Shown here: in pieces, positions 7,954 through 16,083 of the stretch
Position numbering within the stretch: position 1 is the stretch's first letter
Layout of the letters: each line of letters opens with the position of its first letter
DNA from: Marinobacterium iners
GTDB taxonomy: Bacteria; Pseudomonadota; Gammaproteobacteria; Pseudomonadales; Balneatricaceae
Length of the DNA stretch: 64,000 nt
Assembly (NCBI RefSeq): GCF_017310015.1
Contig: NZ_CP022297.1
Coordinates: 3,038,001-3,102,000 of the forward strand
Direction: 5' to 3'
Notes under the pieces: generated by a model
Database searches by the model: none
What the model was told of the DNA's origin: nothing
Seen by the model: only the letters and a program-made list of their open reading frames with translations
Translations under genes and position numbers: made by a program

Positions 7954-8010
7954 ATTGTAGGATCAAATTGTTCTACAATCTAAGTTAGAGCTTAACTTTT
8001 TTGTTGTCAA
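7954..8010 (-). promoter_or_regulatory. Putative car operon promoter with two inverted repeats
   Basis: Minus strand TTGACA (8010-8005) is followed after 17 bp by TAACTT (7987-7982), a fair sigma-70 pair. AAGTTA/TAACTT arms (7982-7987 and 7993-7998) overlap the -10, and ATTGTAG/CTACAAT arms (7954-7960 and 7973-7979) lie just downstream. Either palindrome could be the operator of a repressor. No regulator gene is adjacent, because the upstream side is replaced by IS66 sequence at about 8011. Confidence 0.5.
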
Positions 8011-8647
8011 GTATCAATGTCATGCCCGCCGCAAGTTCATCGAAGCGACCAAAGCGGCCAAGCCAGCGGGTAAAGGCAAACAGGCCAAACTGTCCAAAGC
8101 GGATGTGGCACTCAGTCATATCAACAAACTGTATGCCATCGAGCGTCAGATCAAGGACCTGAGCGTGGCCGAACGCTACCGGATCCGTCAGGCGTCGAGC
8201 CTGCCTCGACTGGAAGCGTTCAAGGCCTGGCTGGACGCCAACGTGGATCGCGTGATGAAAGGCGGGCTAACTCGCAAAGCTATGGAATACACCCTGAACC
8301 AGTGGCCCACCCTGATCGGCTACTGTGAGCGGGGTGACCTGCACATCAGCAACGTGCTGGCCGAGAATGCCATCCGTCCGTTCGCTGTGGGGCGCAAAGC
8401 TTGGTTGTTCGCGGATACCCCGCAAGGCGCTCACGCCAGTGCTACCTGTTACTCCCTGATCGAAACGGCCAAAGCCAACGACCTGGAACCCTCGGCGTAC
8501 ATCCGGCACGTGCTGGAACGCATCGCCAACGCCGACACACTGGAAAAGCTGGAGCGACTGCTGCCTTGGAATGTTGAACTGGAGCGGACTTCAAAAAAAG
8601 TGGCGCAGTACAGTTAAGGGCAAGTGGGTCGTTTTAACGGCGGATAC
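8011..8647 (+). mobile_element. IS66 remnant, right end only
   Basis: This holds the 3' part of an IS66 tnpC followed by the terminal repeat ending GGCGGATAC at 8647. The terminus is the inverted partner of the IS66 end at 1592 (GTATCCGCC in both), so both fragments probably belong to the same IS type, here in the opposite orientation. Its left break adjoins the car promoter and its right end interrupts an IS30 transposase gene. Confidence 0.85.
8018..8617 (+). pseudogene. tnpC: IS66 transposase TnpC, C-terminal fragment
   Basis: The frame is open from TGTCATGCCCGC (residues CHARRKF, the catalytic-domain segment of IS66 TnpC) to the stop at 8617, about 200 residues. It includes ENAIRPFAVGRKAWLFADT and the GAHASATCYSLIETAKAN block with the last catalytic acid. 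The N-terminal half is missing, so there is no functional start; a GTG at 8105 is fortuitous. Confidence 0.88.
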
Positions 8648-9067
8648 GCTATTTCTGCCTTTGCGATAGCGTTTATGTCCCTGGCGCAGACACCTGTAAA
8701 GCTTGCCGCCACTAGCCTTATCGGCGGCAATATGGCGGTAGATCCATTCATGGCTGACGGGTAGACCAATGAGTTTACCGATACCGCTTATTTGCTCAGG
8801 ACTCCATAACCAAGACAGGGTCATTTCAACATACTGTACGACCAGTTCTGACACGCGACGCTTGTGAGAGCTGGTTCGGCGACGCAAGGCTTTCTGATGC
8901 GCACTCTCGGGTTCGTACACGTTCTGGTCGCTGTTACGCTTCAACTCCCGATAGACAGTGGAACGGTGGATCTTCACCGCTCTGGCGATCGCTGCGGGGG
9001 AATAGCCCTGCACAAGAAGGGCCGATATCTGGTATCGTTTCCCCTCGGTCAACTGCTGATAACTCAT
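8648..9067 (-). pseudogene. IS30-family transposase, N-terminal fragment
   Basis: About 140 genuine residues from MSYQQLTEGKRYQISALL. The IS30 helix-turn-helix follows (YSPAAIARAVKIHRSTVYRELKRN), then WSPEQISGIGKLIG and HEWIYRHIAADK. Intact family members are over 300 residues. Here the frame enters IS66 terminal sequence after KRYRKGRN and ends at 8591. The DDE core is missing, so it is inactive. Confidence 0.88.
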
Positions 9068-9170
9068 GGTGATACATCTTTTACTTTGGCGAGCGAAAGC
9101 GTACCACTAATCAGCAGTTGGCCACCCCTCTCCGTTCAACCATGAGTGTCGCACTTATTATCTGAATTCC
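8648..9170 (-). mobile_element. IS30-family element remnant interrupted by IS66
   Basis: This holds the 5' part of an IS30 transposase gene and its upstream terminus, near the stretch GAGTGTCGCACTTATT (about 9142-9157), which looks like an IS30-type inverted repeat. The other half of the element is gone. The outer limit is approximate. Confidence 0.7.
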
Positions 9171-9578
9171 CGGGCATCGATTGGATTTTATGAACTGTAT
9201 ATATTTTTAACCACCAGATTGAATGGAAAACCGACGCTTTATTTATCGCCGGATTTTCTAATTGGTTAACCAAGCTTAAATGCTTGAATAAACCGTAATG
9301 TGATGAATGTATTGGTTATCCTACATCCACAACGCACTAATAACCTGAATCAGTGACTTCATCTGTCGTTGCGGTGCCACTGTCCTGAGTATGACCGTGC
9401 CCTTTAACACCGCTCGATCTTATCCGGATTCTGCCGCCGCGTCTGCGCTACTGCAGCATCATTCACCGTCTTCTCCGACGTTTTTTTGCTCTGAATGCTA
9501 TCGGGAACCACAAAACATCCTGCCATGCATGGCGCTTTGTGGCTTGGCGGTTGAACGAGGTGAGTTAAGCCGAGTGGA
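9171..9578. other. Intergenic stretch between IS30 and IS1380 remnants
   Basis: About 400 bases without a convincing gene. The left half is AT-rich, the right half GC-rich and adjoining the transposase 3' end. A short plus-strand frame at 9391-9594 has no recognisable features. One terminus of the IS1380-family element must lie here but I could not pair it with the other side. Confidence 0.5.
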
Positions 9579-10883
9579 TCAGATCAACTCGTAGATGCAA
9601 CCGAACGCCCTGAACCCGGGGCAATGTTGGCCAAAACGCAGGTAAAGACGGCGGCCGCTGCTGACCAGGCGGCAGGCCATATACATCAGCTCCTGCATGA
9701 CGGTCTTCAGCCGCCGACGTTTGGCCGGATGACGCACCGGCGCATCCGGTCCCAGCAGTACGCGCTGTCCCATCCAGCGCAATATGTTGTAGCCCAGTAC
9801 AGCAAACGCCATGACCAGGTCGTTGGTATCGAACTTCCCTGACGGCAAACGTTCGAGATCCAGATCAGTCTTGAACTCACTGTGGAACTGTTCGCTGGTG
9901 GCATGATCGCGGTACAGCGCCATGACGGTCGCCTCATCCGCAATCTCGGATGGGAGCGAGGTGGTCCAGCCTTCAAGGCTGACCTCAGGTTCCAGAAACA
10001 GCTGCCCCTCGGCGTCACTCTGGCGAACCGTAACTTTTACGATCAGACGGTCGCCAGTGCCATCCAGCGGTTCGCTCACCAACGTTTCCATTTTTCCGGG
10101 TCGGACATGACACCAGAGTGCTCCGGCCGCATGAGCCTTGTCCATCCACGCCAGTCCGTCTTGCGAACGGGGGTTCCACTTGATCAGATAGTCCACCCCA
10201 TGGGCACGAAAGTACGCACGGTTGTCGGCGGCATCATGGGCGCTGTCAAGACGTACCAGTAGCGGTGCATCGGTCAGCTCTCGGACTCGAGGCAGCACCC
10301 GGTCGAGGGTGTGAATAAACTCTTTATTGGCATGTTGGTTACCCGGTCGCAGCTCACAGCCCAGACACCAGCCCTCCGTGCCCAGGTAGGCCGCGATGGG
10401 GGCATAACCGTCATGCCCCTTGTAGGTATAGGCCACGCCCTCTTTTTTACTGTTGCTGTTGTCCATGGGAAACACGTCCATATCCAGTGGCACGTGCCCG
10501 GTGGTGAGTGTGCCGATAGGCACCGAAGCGTTACACAGAAACTCGACGCTGGCCTCATCCAATAACGGGATCAGTGCGCGGGCATCTTCATCAAAGCGCT
10601 GACGCAGCCGGGCCGATGAAGGTGATTGCTTGATGCCCATGGCCGCTTTGAAGAAGGGATCATGGCGTGCGTGCTCGACCGCTTCGAAGTCGCTCTTGCC
10701 AAGGCAAATCAACCCCAGGTAGGTACGGATGAGGTCGATGTTGGCGATGCCATGGCGCTTGACGATGGAGCGCGAGGTCTTAGCCAGAGAGGACATCGTG
10801 TTGAGACTATATCCGACGACTGCAAGGCCGCCGTGAGGTGTAATGACTTCGGTTTTGGACTGTTCGAGCTTGAAGGTACGCAT
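9579..10883 (-). CDS. IS1380-family transposase
   Basis: 434 residues, full length for the family. Features include DMDVFPMDNSNSKKEGV near residue 135, the catalytic LLVRLDSAHD, and the C-terminal YRDHATSEQFHSEFKTDLDLE region with the last acidic residue, followed by LPSGKFDTNDL. It appears intact. It lies immediately upstream of a copper ATPase gene missing its 5' part, so insertion or later deletion at this element probably caused that truncation. Confidence 0.92.
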   Translation of the reverse strand: MRTFKLEQSKTEVITPHGGLAVVGYSLNTMSSLAKTSRSIVKRHGIANIDLIRTYLGLICLGKSDFEAVEHARHDPFFKAAMGIKQSPSSARLRQRFDEDARALIPLLDEASVEFLCNASVPIGTLTTGHVPLDMDVFPMDNSNSKKEGVAYTYKGHDGYAPIAAYLGTEGWCLGCELRPGNQHANKEFIHTLDRVLPRVRELTDAPLLVRLDSAHDAADNRAYFRAHGVDYLIKWNPRSQDGLAWMDKAHAAGALWCHVRPGKMETLVSEPLDGTGDRLIVKVTVRQSDAEGQLFLEPEVSLEGWTTSLPSEIADEATVMALYRDHATSEQFHSEFKTDLDLERLPSGKFDTNDLVMAFAVLGYNILRWMGQRVLLGPDAPVRHPAKRRRLKTVMQELMYMACRLVSSGRRLYLRFGQHCPGFRAFGCIYELI

Positions 10884-10976
10884 GGTCAGAGTTCACTGTT
10901 TGGGTGAATCGATAGCGAGCTTCATTTTATCGTTACATCCCCCATGATTACAGGGCTGTAAGGAATCAGTGAGGGC

Positions 10977-11639
10977 TTGAAGTCACGGATTCAGGTGGAA
11001 GTGCAGGGGAAAACAGCAATATTGGTGGCCATTGATAAAAAAGCGGCAGGCGTTGTCGCTGTTGCGGACACGATTAAGGACGATTCAAAACCCGCTATAA
11101 GAGCAATGCACGATCTAAATATTCACGTGGTGATGGTTACCGGCGATAATGAAAGAACAGCTAAATTTGTTGCCGAACAAGTTGGTATTGATGAAGTTCT
11201 GGCTAATGTTTTGCCGGAAGGAAAGGTCGATTCGATTAAACAGTTGCAGGCCAAATATGGTAATAGTGTAGCGATGGTGGGTGACGGTATTAATGATGCA
11301 CCTGCTTTAAAACAGGCCAATGTTGGGGTTGCCATCGGTGCGGGTGCCGATGTCGCAATTGAAGCGGCTGATGTCACGCTGATACAAGGTCAATTGAAAA
11401 AACTTGTTGAGGCAATCCTATTGTCAAAAGCTACTTTCCGAAAAATCGTCGAAAACCTGTTTTGGGCCTGGCTTTACAATCTGGCTGCAATTCCTGTAGC
11501 GGCACTGGGGTTACTGCATCCGATGATCGGTGTGATCGCAATGACCGCAAGTTCATTGTCTGTTATTGGGAACTCGATTCTTTTGAAGCGAGCCAACATT
11601 ACGGTTGAACAACCGGAGGAGGTCATGAGTAATCAATGA
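10977..11639 (+). pseudogene. copA: Copper-type P1B ATPase, C-terminal fragment
   Basis: About 220 residues of a heavy-metal P-type ATPase: part of the ATP-binding domain (GKTAILVAIDKKAAGVVAVAD), the hinge (VMVTGDNERTA, then AMVGDGINDAPALKQA) and the last two membrane helices (NLFWAWLYNLAAIPVAALGLLHP in pieces; then MTASSLSVIGNSILLKR). The metal-binding domains, CPC helix and phosphorylation site DKTGT are missing because the gene begins at the IS1380 side. It cannot transport. More AT-rich than the chromosome. Confidence 0.9.
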
Positions 11640-11672
11640 GGGCGCTCAGAGCTCTGCGTCAGCTCGCGGTTA

Positions 11673-12583
11673 TTAAATTTTAACCACCTGATCCAAGCGT
11701 CCTTCAAAATGAATTGCCAGCTGGGATAGTGAGTTCTGGATCAGTATGGTCCATTTCTCTGAGGCATTCAACAAGCCAGCGTAAAGCAGTTTCAGTAAGC
11801 TGTTTTCGTTCGGGAAAGCACCTTTGGTTTTGGTTAGTTTGCAGAGCTGACGGTGCACCGCCTCGATAGCCTTGGTGGTGTAGATCGCTTTGCGCACGTA
11901 TTAGGGGGTGTTTAAAGTAGGTTGACAGTTAGCTCCACTTGCGATGCCAGGATTGCAACACGACCGGATAAAGAACTCTCAGTTTGGCCTCCAGCTCATC
12001 CAGAGCAGTTTCTGCTGCCTCATGTGTTGCGGCACGATAAACCGGCATTCAGATCCGCCATCAATGCCTTCTGGTGCTTGCTGGCGACATACTTCACTGA
12101 GTTGCGGATCTGATGGATCACGCGCTGCTGGATCTCTGTGTCAGGGCAAGTGCTTGCAATAGCCTCAGGGAAGCCGGTGAAGCCATCGACGCAGGCGATC
12201 AGGATATCCTTCACTCATGGTTATGAAGATCCGTCAGAACCGATAACCGGCAGTTGGCCCTTTCACTTTCCTACAGGTACAGACCCAACAGCTCCTTGCG
12301 GTCTTCAGCATTGAATTCGAGCAATGTGTACACCGCCTTGCTGACATAACGACCGCCTTCCCGAATTTTGTAGTGGATCGCATCCAGCCATAAGATGGGG
12401 TAAACCGCCTCCAGTGGCCACTGCTGCCCGCTTTTGAAGCGGTCAGTGAAACCGCTGAGTACAGCTTCCGAAACCTCCAGTCCATACATATCCTTCACAT
12501 GGCCGCGGATATCCCAATAGCTCATGCCGAGGGCGAACATGGATAGTATTTTTCGGTCGATTTCGTCGGTGAGTTTGGTCTGG
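11673..12583 (-). pseudogene. IS256-family transposase, decayed
   Basis: Pieces of one transposase lie in three frames. TKLTDEIDRKI and SYWDIRGHVKDMYGLEVSEA (about 12583-12470) are followed by WLDAIHYKIREGG with the first catalytic Asp. Next comes IACVDGFTGFPEAI with the second Asp, and the C-terminal AIYTTKAIEAVHRQ through KGAFPNENSLLKLLY. At least two frameshifts and an in-frame TAA near 11930 (SWHRKWS-stop-LSTYFKHP) destroy it. The N-terminal third is absent. Confidence 0.9.
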
Positions 12584-12684
12584 TTCGTCTACCTTACGAT
12601 GTCTGCAGGCCCTAGCTCCGCTGCTGCCATAGCTGAATCCACTTCAGGCCGTAGTAGCTCAGCGCTGCATAGAGGCCGATGATT

Positions 12685-12726
12685 GAAAAAGCGTCTACCC
12701 AGAAACGGAATCTGGCAGTAGACGCT
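12685..12726 (-). terminator. Intrinsic terminator of the catechol 2,3-dioxygenase gene
   Basis: On the minus strand AGCGTCTAC pairs with GTAGACGCT, with an inner stem CCAGA/TCTGG, followed directly by TTTTTC. The hairpin spans 12690-12726 and begins about 30 bases after the dioxygenase stop codon. Confidence 0.85.
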
Positions 12727-12758
12727 AAAGACCCAAGCAAGAGTTGAGGAGAGTGCGG

Positions 12759-13694
12759 TCAGGTGACCACACTCAGAAAAGTTTCATGCAGCTTGCGCTG
12801 TACGTAATCCAGGCCGCCGCCAGCACCAAGACCGTCCAGAGTCCAGGTCAGTGGTGGGTGATCAGGATAGGGTTGGCGATCTTCCTTGAAGATCTCGAAT
12901 CTGTTGCCGGAAGGGTCCCAGGCATAGATGGTCTGACCACGGGTAACACCGTGGCGGGTGGGGCCGATATCGACAGGTACATCTTCCATGGACATGATAT
13001 CGCCGCCTCTGAGCACCTGTTCCCAGCTATCCATGAGGAAGGACACATGATGCAGTTTGCCGGGCTCGTCATAGTGGGCGAAGGCAATGTCGTGTGACTT
13101 GATGGAGCAGCTCAGGAACACAATGATGTTGGTCTCGCCGTCCGGCCCGAGTACACGCTCGACCAGATTGAAGCCGAGAACTTCAGTAAAGAGCTTCAGG
13201 GTCTCGGGGACGTTGGGCCCGAACAGCAGCAGGTGATCCATGCGTACCGGGGAAATGCCATGGGTGACTTTCGGGTCCCAGGGCTTGGGGTTGGTGTCGC
13301 CACAGCCATTACCGACCAGCGTTTTCTCAGCATACAGCTCGACCTGATGTCCGCTTGGCGTGGTGAAGCGAACTCGCTCACCGGTTTCCAGCAGGTCGCC
13401 GGCAGCGATACGGTGTGTCTCGACGCCATAAGCCTGCAGTTTCTTTTCAAAGTCATCCAGGGTGGGCAGGTCGAGTACCTTGAACCCGACAAAGTCCATG
13501 CCGGCCTGGTCGGTTTCACGCAGAATGATGCTGTGGTGGTCGAACTCGTCGCGACACTTCAGATATACACGACCTTCGGCGTCGCGACCGGTCTCTTGCA
13601 TCCCGAGAATGTCCCGATAATGATGTACACCAGCTTCCATATCCAGCACCCGCAGCTGGACATGCCCTGGTCGCAATACACCTGTCATTGCCAT
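12759..13694 (-). CDS. Catechol 2,3-dioxygenase
   Basis: 311 residues, an extradiol dioxygenase of the vicinal oxygen chelate fold, homologous over its full length to XylE/DmpB. Two betaalphabetabetabeta modules are visible. The Fe(II) ligands should be His154 (RMDHLLLF), His216 or its neighbour (GKLHHVSF) and Glu267 (NRFEIF), with the signature ending GNRFEIF. It cleaves catechol to 2-hydroxymuconic semialdehyde in the cytoplasm. It stands alone with its own terminator rather than in a full meta operon. It would use catechol formed from anthranilate, but no anthranilate dioxygenase is in view. Confidence 0.93.
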   Translation of the reverse strand: MAMTGVLRPGHVQLRVLDMEAGVHHYRDILGMQETGRDAEGRVYLKCRDEFDHHSIILRETDQAGMDFVGFKVLDLPTLDDFEKKLQAYGVETHRIAAGDLLETGERVRFTTPSGHQVELYAEKTLVGNGCGDTNPKPWDPKVTHGISPVRMDHLLLFGPNVPETLKLFTEVLGFNLVERVLGPDGETNIIVFLSCSIKSHDIAFAHYDEPGKLHHVSFLMDSWEQVLRGGDIMSMEDVPVDIGPTRHGVTRGQTIYAWDPSGNRFEIFKEDRQPYPDHPPLTWTLDGLGAGGGLDYVQRKLHETFLSVVT

Positions 13695-13783
13695 CTTTCG
13701 TTCCTTATTTTCTTTGTTCTGGACGCGTCAGCGTGTTGATGAAGCGTTTTTATTAACCTAACCCCTTTATATTCATACCGCTA

Positions 13784-13820
13784 ATACCTTTTTATAGGCA
13801 TCTTGATCCAAATAAGGTAT
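13784..13820. promoter_or_regulatory. Imperfect inverted repeat upstream of the catechol dioxygenase gene
   Basis: ATACCTTTTTAT (13784-13795) is matched by AAATAAGGTAT (13810-13820) in inverted orientation. It lies in the 220-bp divergent region between the dioxygenase and the thioesterase, so it may be an operator for one or both. No matching regulator is adjacent. Confidence 0.35.
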
Positions 13821-13921
13821 GGAGTTGGGTGGGGTTCTGGATGGGGACGATAGGCAGCCTCAATAGCCCAGGCCGGGGGAAAGTATTAAAGTAATGGCCC
13901 CCAGACCAGAGGTTGAACAGG

Positions 13922-14437
13922 ATGTTGATGAGCACCGCAGAACTGAGCATGACCGTACTGATGACGCCGGACAAGGCGAACTTTTCCGGCAATGTGCATG
14001 GCGGTGCGCTGCTCAAGTACCTGGATGAGGTGGCCTATGCCTGTGCCAGCCGTTATGCCGGGCATTATGTGGTGACCATGTCGGTGGATCAGGTCAACTT
14101 CAGACAGCCCATCCATGTGGGTGAGCTGGTGACCTTCCTGGCCTCGGTGAACTACACCGGCAATACCTCGATGGAGATCGGCATCAAGGTCATCACCGAG
14201 GATATCCGCGCCAAGACGGTGCGCCATACCAACAGCTGCTTCTTCACCATGGTGGCGGTGGATGATCAGGGCAAGCCTACCCCGGTGCCGCCACTGGAGC
14301 CGCAGACCTTCGACCAGAAGCGCCGCTTCTATCAGGCCGAGCAGCGCCGCCAGATCCGCCGCGAGCTGGAACAGCGCTATCAGGCGATGAAGGATACCTT
14401 CGAGGCTGAGGATGTGACGACAGTGGCGCAGCCCTGA
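13922..14437 (+). CDS. Acyl-CoA thioesterase, hotdog fold (YciA/BACH type)
   Basis: 171 residues from the ATG at 13922, with AGAGG nine bases upstream. The single hotdog domain contains TPDKANFSGNVHGGALLKYLDE, the helix and catalytic Asn/Asp region of this family, and the strand MSVDQVNFRQPIHVGELV. It hydrolyses acyl-CoA to free acid and CoA. The C-terminus is a charged helix. It is divergent from the catechol dioxygenase, and a catabolic link is not evident. Confidence 0.88.
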   Translation: MLMSTAELSMTVLMTPDKANFSGNVHGGALLKYLDEVAYACASRYAGHYVVTMSVDQVNFRQPIHVGELVTFLASVNYTGNTSMEIGIKVITEDIRAKTVRHTNSCFFTMVAVDDQGKPTPVPPLEPQTFDQKRRFYQAEQRRQIRRELEQRYQAMKDTFEAEDVTTVAQP

Positions 14438-14459
14438 GGCTGCACCCGCTTCCGCCCCC

Positions 14460-15308
14460 TTACTTCTGCAGACCGTCTTCCAGAAAACGTCCGGGCCTAG
14501 CCATCATGCTGGCGCCGATGGCCATCGGCACCACGCTGGCCACATAGACCCACAGTGGTGCCGCCCAGGTGCCGGTCACTGCAAACAGCCAGCCACCCAA
14601 CAGCGGCCCCAGGGTGCCAGCGAGGTAGCTGATACCCATGGCGAACCCGGCAATGGCAGTGGAGCCTGCGGTGGTGCGTGAGCGCAGGTTGAACATGGCA
14701 ATCGCCAGCGGGAAGGCACCTCCAGCCAGGCCGGCCACCAGTGCCATCAGCCAGGCCGGGCCGATACCGAACAGGATGCCCAGATACCCCAGTGGCCCGG
14801 AGGCCGCCAGCGCGATGGCCAGCCCGGTCGGGTTGTTCAGCTTGTTGGCTATCAGCGGGGTGATCAGCGCCATCGGCAGGGTGACGAAGGTGTATACCGA
14901 GAAGGCCAGCGCCGCTGCCTCCCGATCCATGCCCATGCCGAACAGGGCGACCGCACTGAGCAGGATGAAAACCTGCGAGCTGTCGACATAGGGGCGCAGC
15001 AGGCTGCCCAGTGCGGCAATGCTCACCGCCAGCAGGGCAGTGCCCTCGGCCCCCAGCCGCCGGACGATCAGCGGTGTGAGAAAACCCGCCGCGCCGAAGC
15101 ACAGGGTCGGCAGCATGCCGATCAGGGTCGCTCCCGCAGTGCCTATGCCCAGTGCCTGCCGTACATCGGTGAGCAGCGGCGACAGGCCGGTCACCGCATA
15201 GCGCAGGCCGATGCCCAGCAGCACTAGGCCGATCAGTACTGCTGCCCGGCCCTGCCACAGGCCGGGCCTGGCCTGCGGGGCACCTGCTTCCAGAGCTGCC
15301 TGGTTCAT
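14460..15308 (-). pseudogene. MFS transporter (CynX/NimT-like) with internal deletion
   Basis: 282 residues where about 390-400 are usual. The N-terminal part, to about residue 127, has transmembrane segments 1-4 (SPLLTDVRQALG, then VRRLGAEGTALL). It jumps at GMGM/DREAAALAFSVYTF to the loop before segment 7 and continues to a normal C-terminus. About 110 residues covering segments 4-6 are missing, with the frame kept. The junction is near 14927. Transport activity is unlikely. It ends two bases before the SDR gene and probably formed an operon with it. Confidence 0.75.
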
Positions 15309-15310
15309 GA

Positions 15311-16072
15311 TCAGCTCGCCGCCTTGGAGTCGCCGTCGATGGGGAACAACTGGCCGGAGATGCTGCGCCCGCGCGGGCCGGTCAGGAACAGCACCAGCGC
15401 GGCAATATCCGCTGGGTCAACGAAGCGCTTGATCGACTGGTTGTCCATCGCCGATGCGATTTCCTCTTCCACGCTGCGGCCCGAGACCCTGGCTCGGCCC
15501 TCGAATACCGCCTGGATGCGCGGGCCGTCCACGGCGCCGGGGTGGATGCTGTTGGCGGTAATACCCAACGGCCCCAGCTCCAGCGACAGGGTCTTGGTAA
15601 AGCCGACCAGCCCCCACTTGGTGGTGGAGTAGGCCACCCGGTTGGCATAACCGAAGCGCCCGGCCAGCGAGGACATGACGACGATCGAGGCGGCGTCGGA
15701 CCGCTTGAGCAGTTCGATGGCGCGTTGGGTGACCAGAAAGGTGCCGGTCAGGTTGATGCCGAGCACCGCATGCCAGGTATCCACCGGGTATTCGCTGACC
15801 GGCGCGGTGGCTCCGGCGATCCCGGCGTTGTTGACCAGCACATCGAGCCCGTCCAGCTAGCTCTGCACATCGCGGAACAGGCTGTCCAGATCCTCGGGCT
15901 TGCTGATATCGCCGATGCTGCCGGTAATGCTCGGGTTCTGGCTGGTGATCTGCTCCACCGCCTCGGCATTGATATCGGCAATATGCACGCGGGCACCGTT
16001 GGCCACGTAGGCCTGGGCGATGGCCAGACCTATGCCGCCGGCACCGGCGGTAATGAGTACGCGTTGGGACAT
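15311..16072 (-). pseudogene. Short-chain dehydrogenase with an internal amber codon
   Basis: 254 codons in one frame. The start MSQRVLITAGAGGIGLA carries the nucleotide-binding glycines, followed by LVNNAGIAG, the catalytic serine region VVMSSLAGR and the YSTTK tyrosine-lysine pair. A TAG at 15857-15859 (after FRDVQS, before LDGLDVLVNN) stops translation at residue 71, and the rest of the domain is intact. Read-through, suppression or a sequencing error could restore it. The ribosome site AGGAG upstream is intact, but an IS1182-family element begins 12 bases from the start codon. Confidence 0.85.
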
Positions 16073-16083
16073 GTTCGATTCTC

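Noticed and set aside
9343..10970. GAATCAGTGA found on both sides of the IS1380-family transposase
   Set aside because: The two copies are direct, not inverted, and not placed like terminal repeats; probably chance.
11898..11940. GGGGGTGTTTAAAG stretch considered as an IS terminus inside IS256
   Set aside because: On the minus strand it translates in line with the transposase (SWHRKWS-stop-LSTYFKHP), so it is decayed coding sequence.
12620..12720. Possible membrane-protein fragment (VDAFSIIGLYAALSYYGLKW) on the minus strand
   Set aside because: Its first residues come from the terminator stem of the catechol dioxygenase gene; too short and unrecognised to call a gene.
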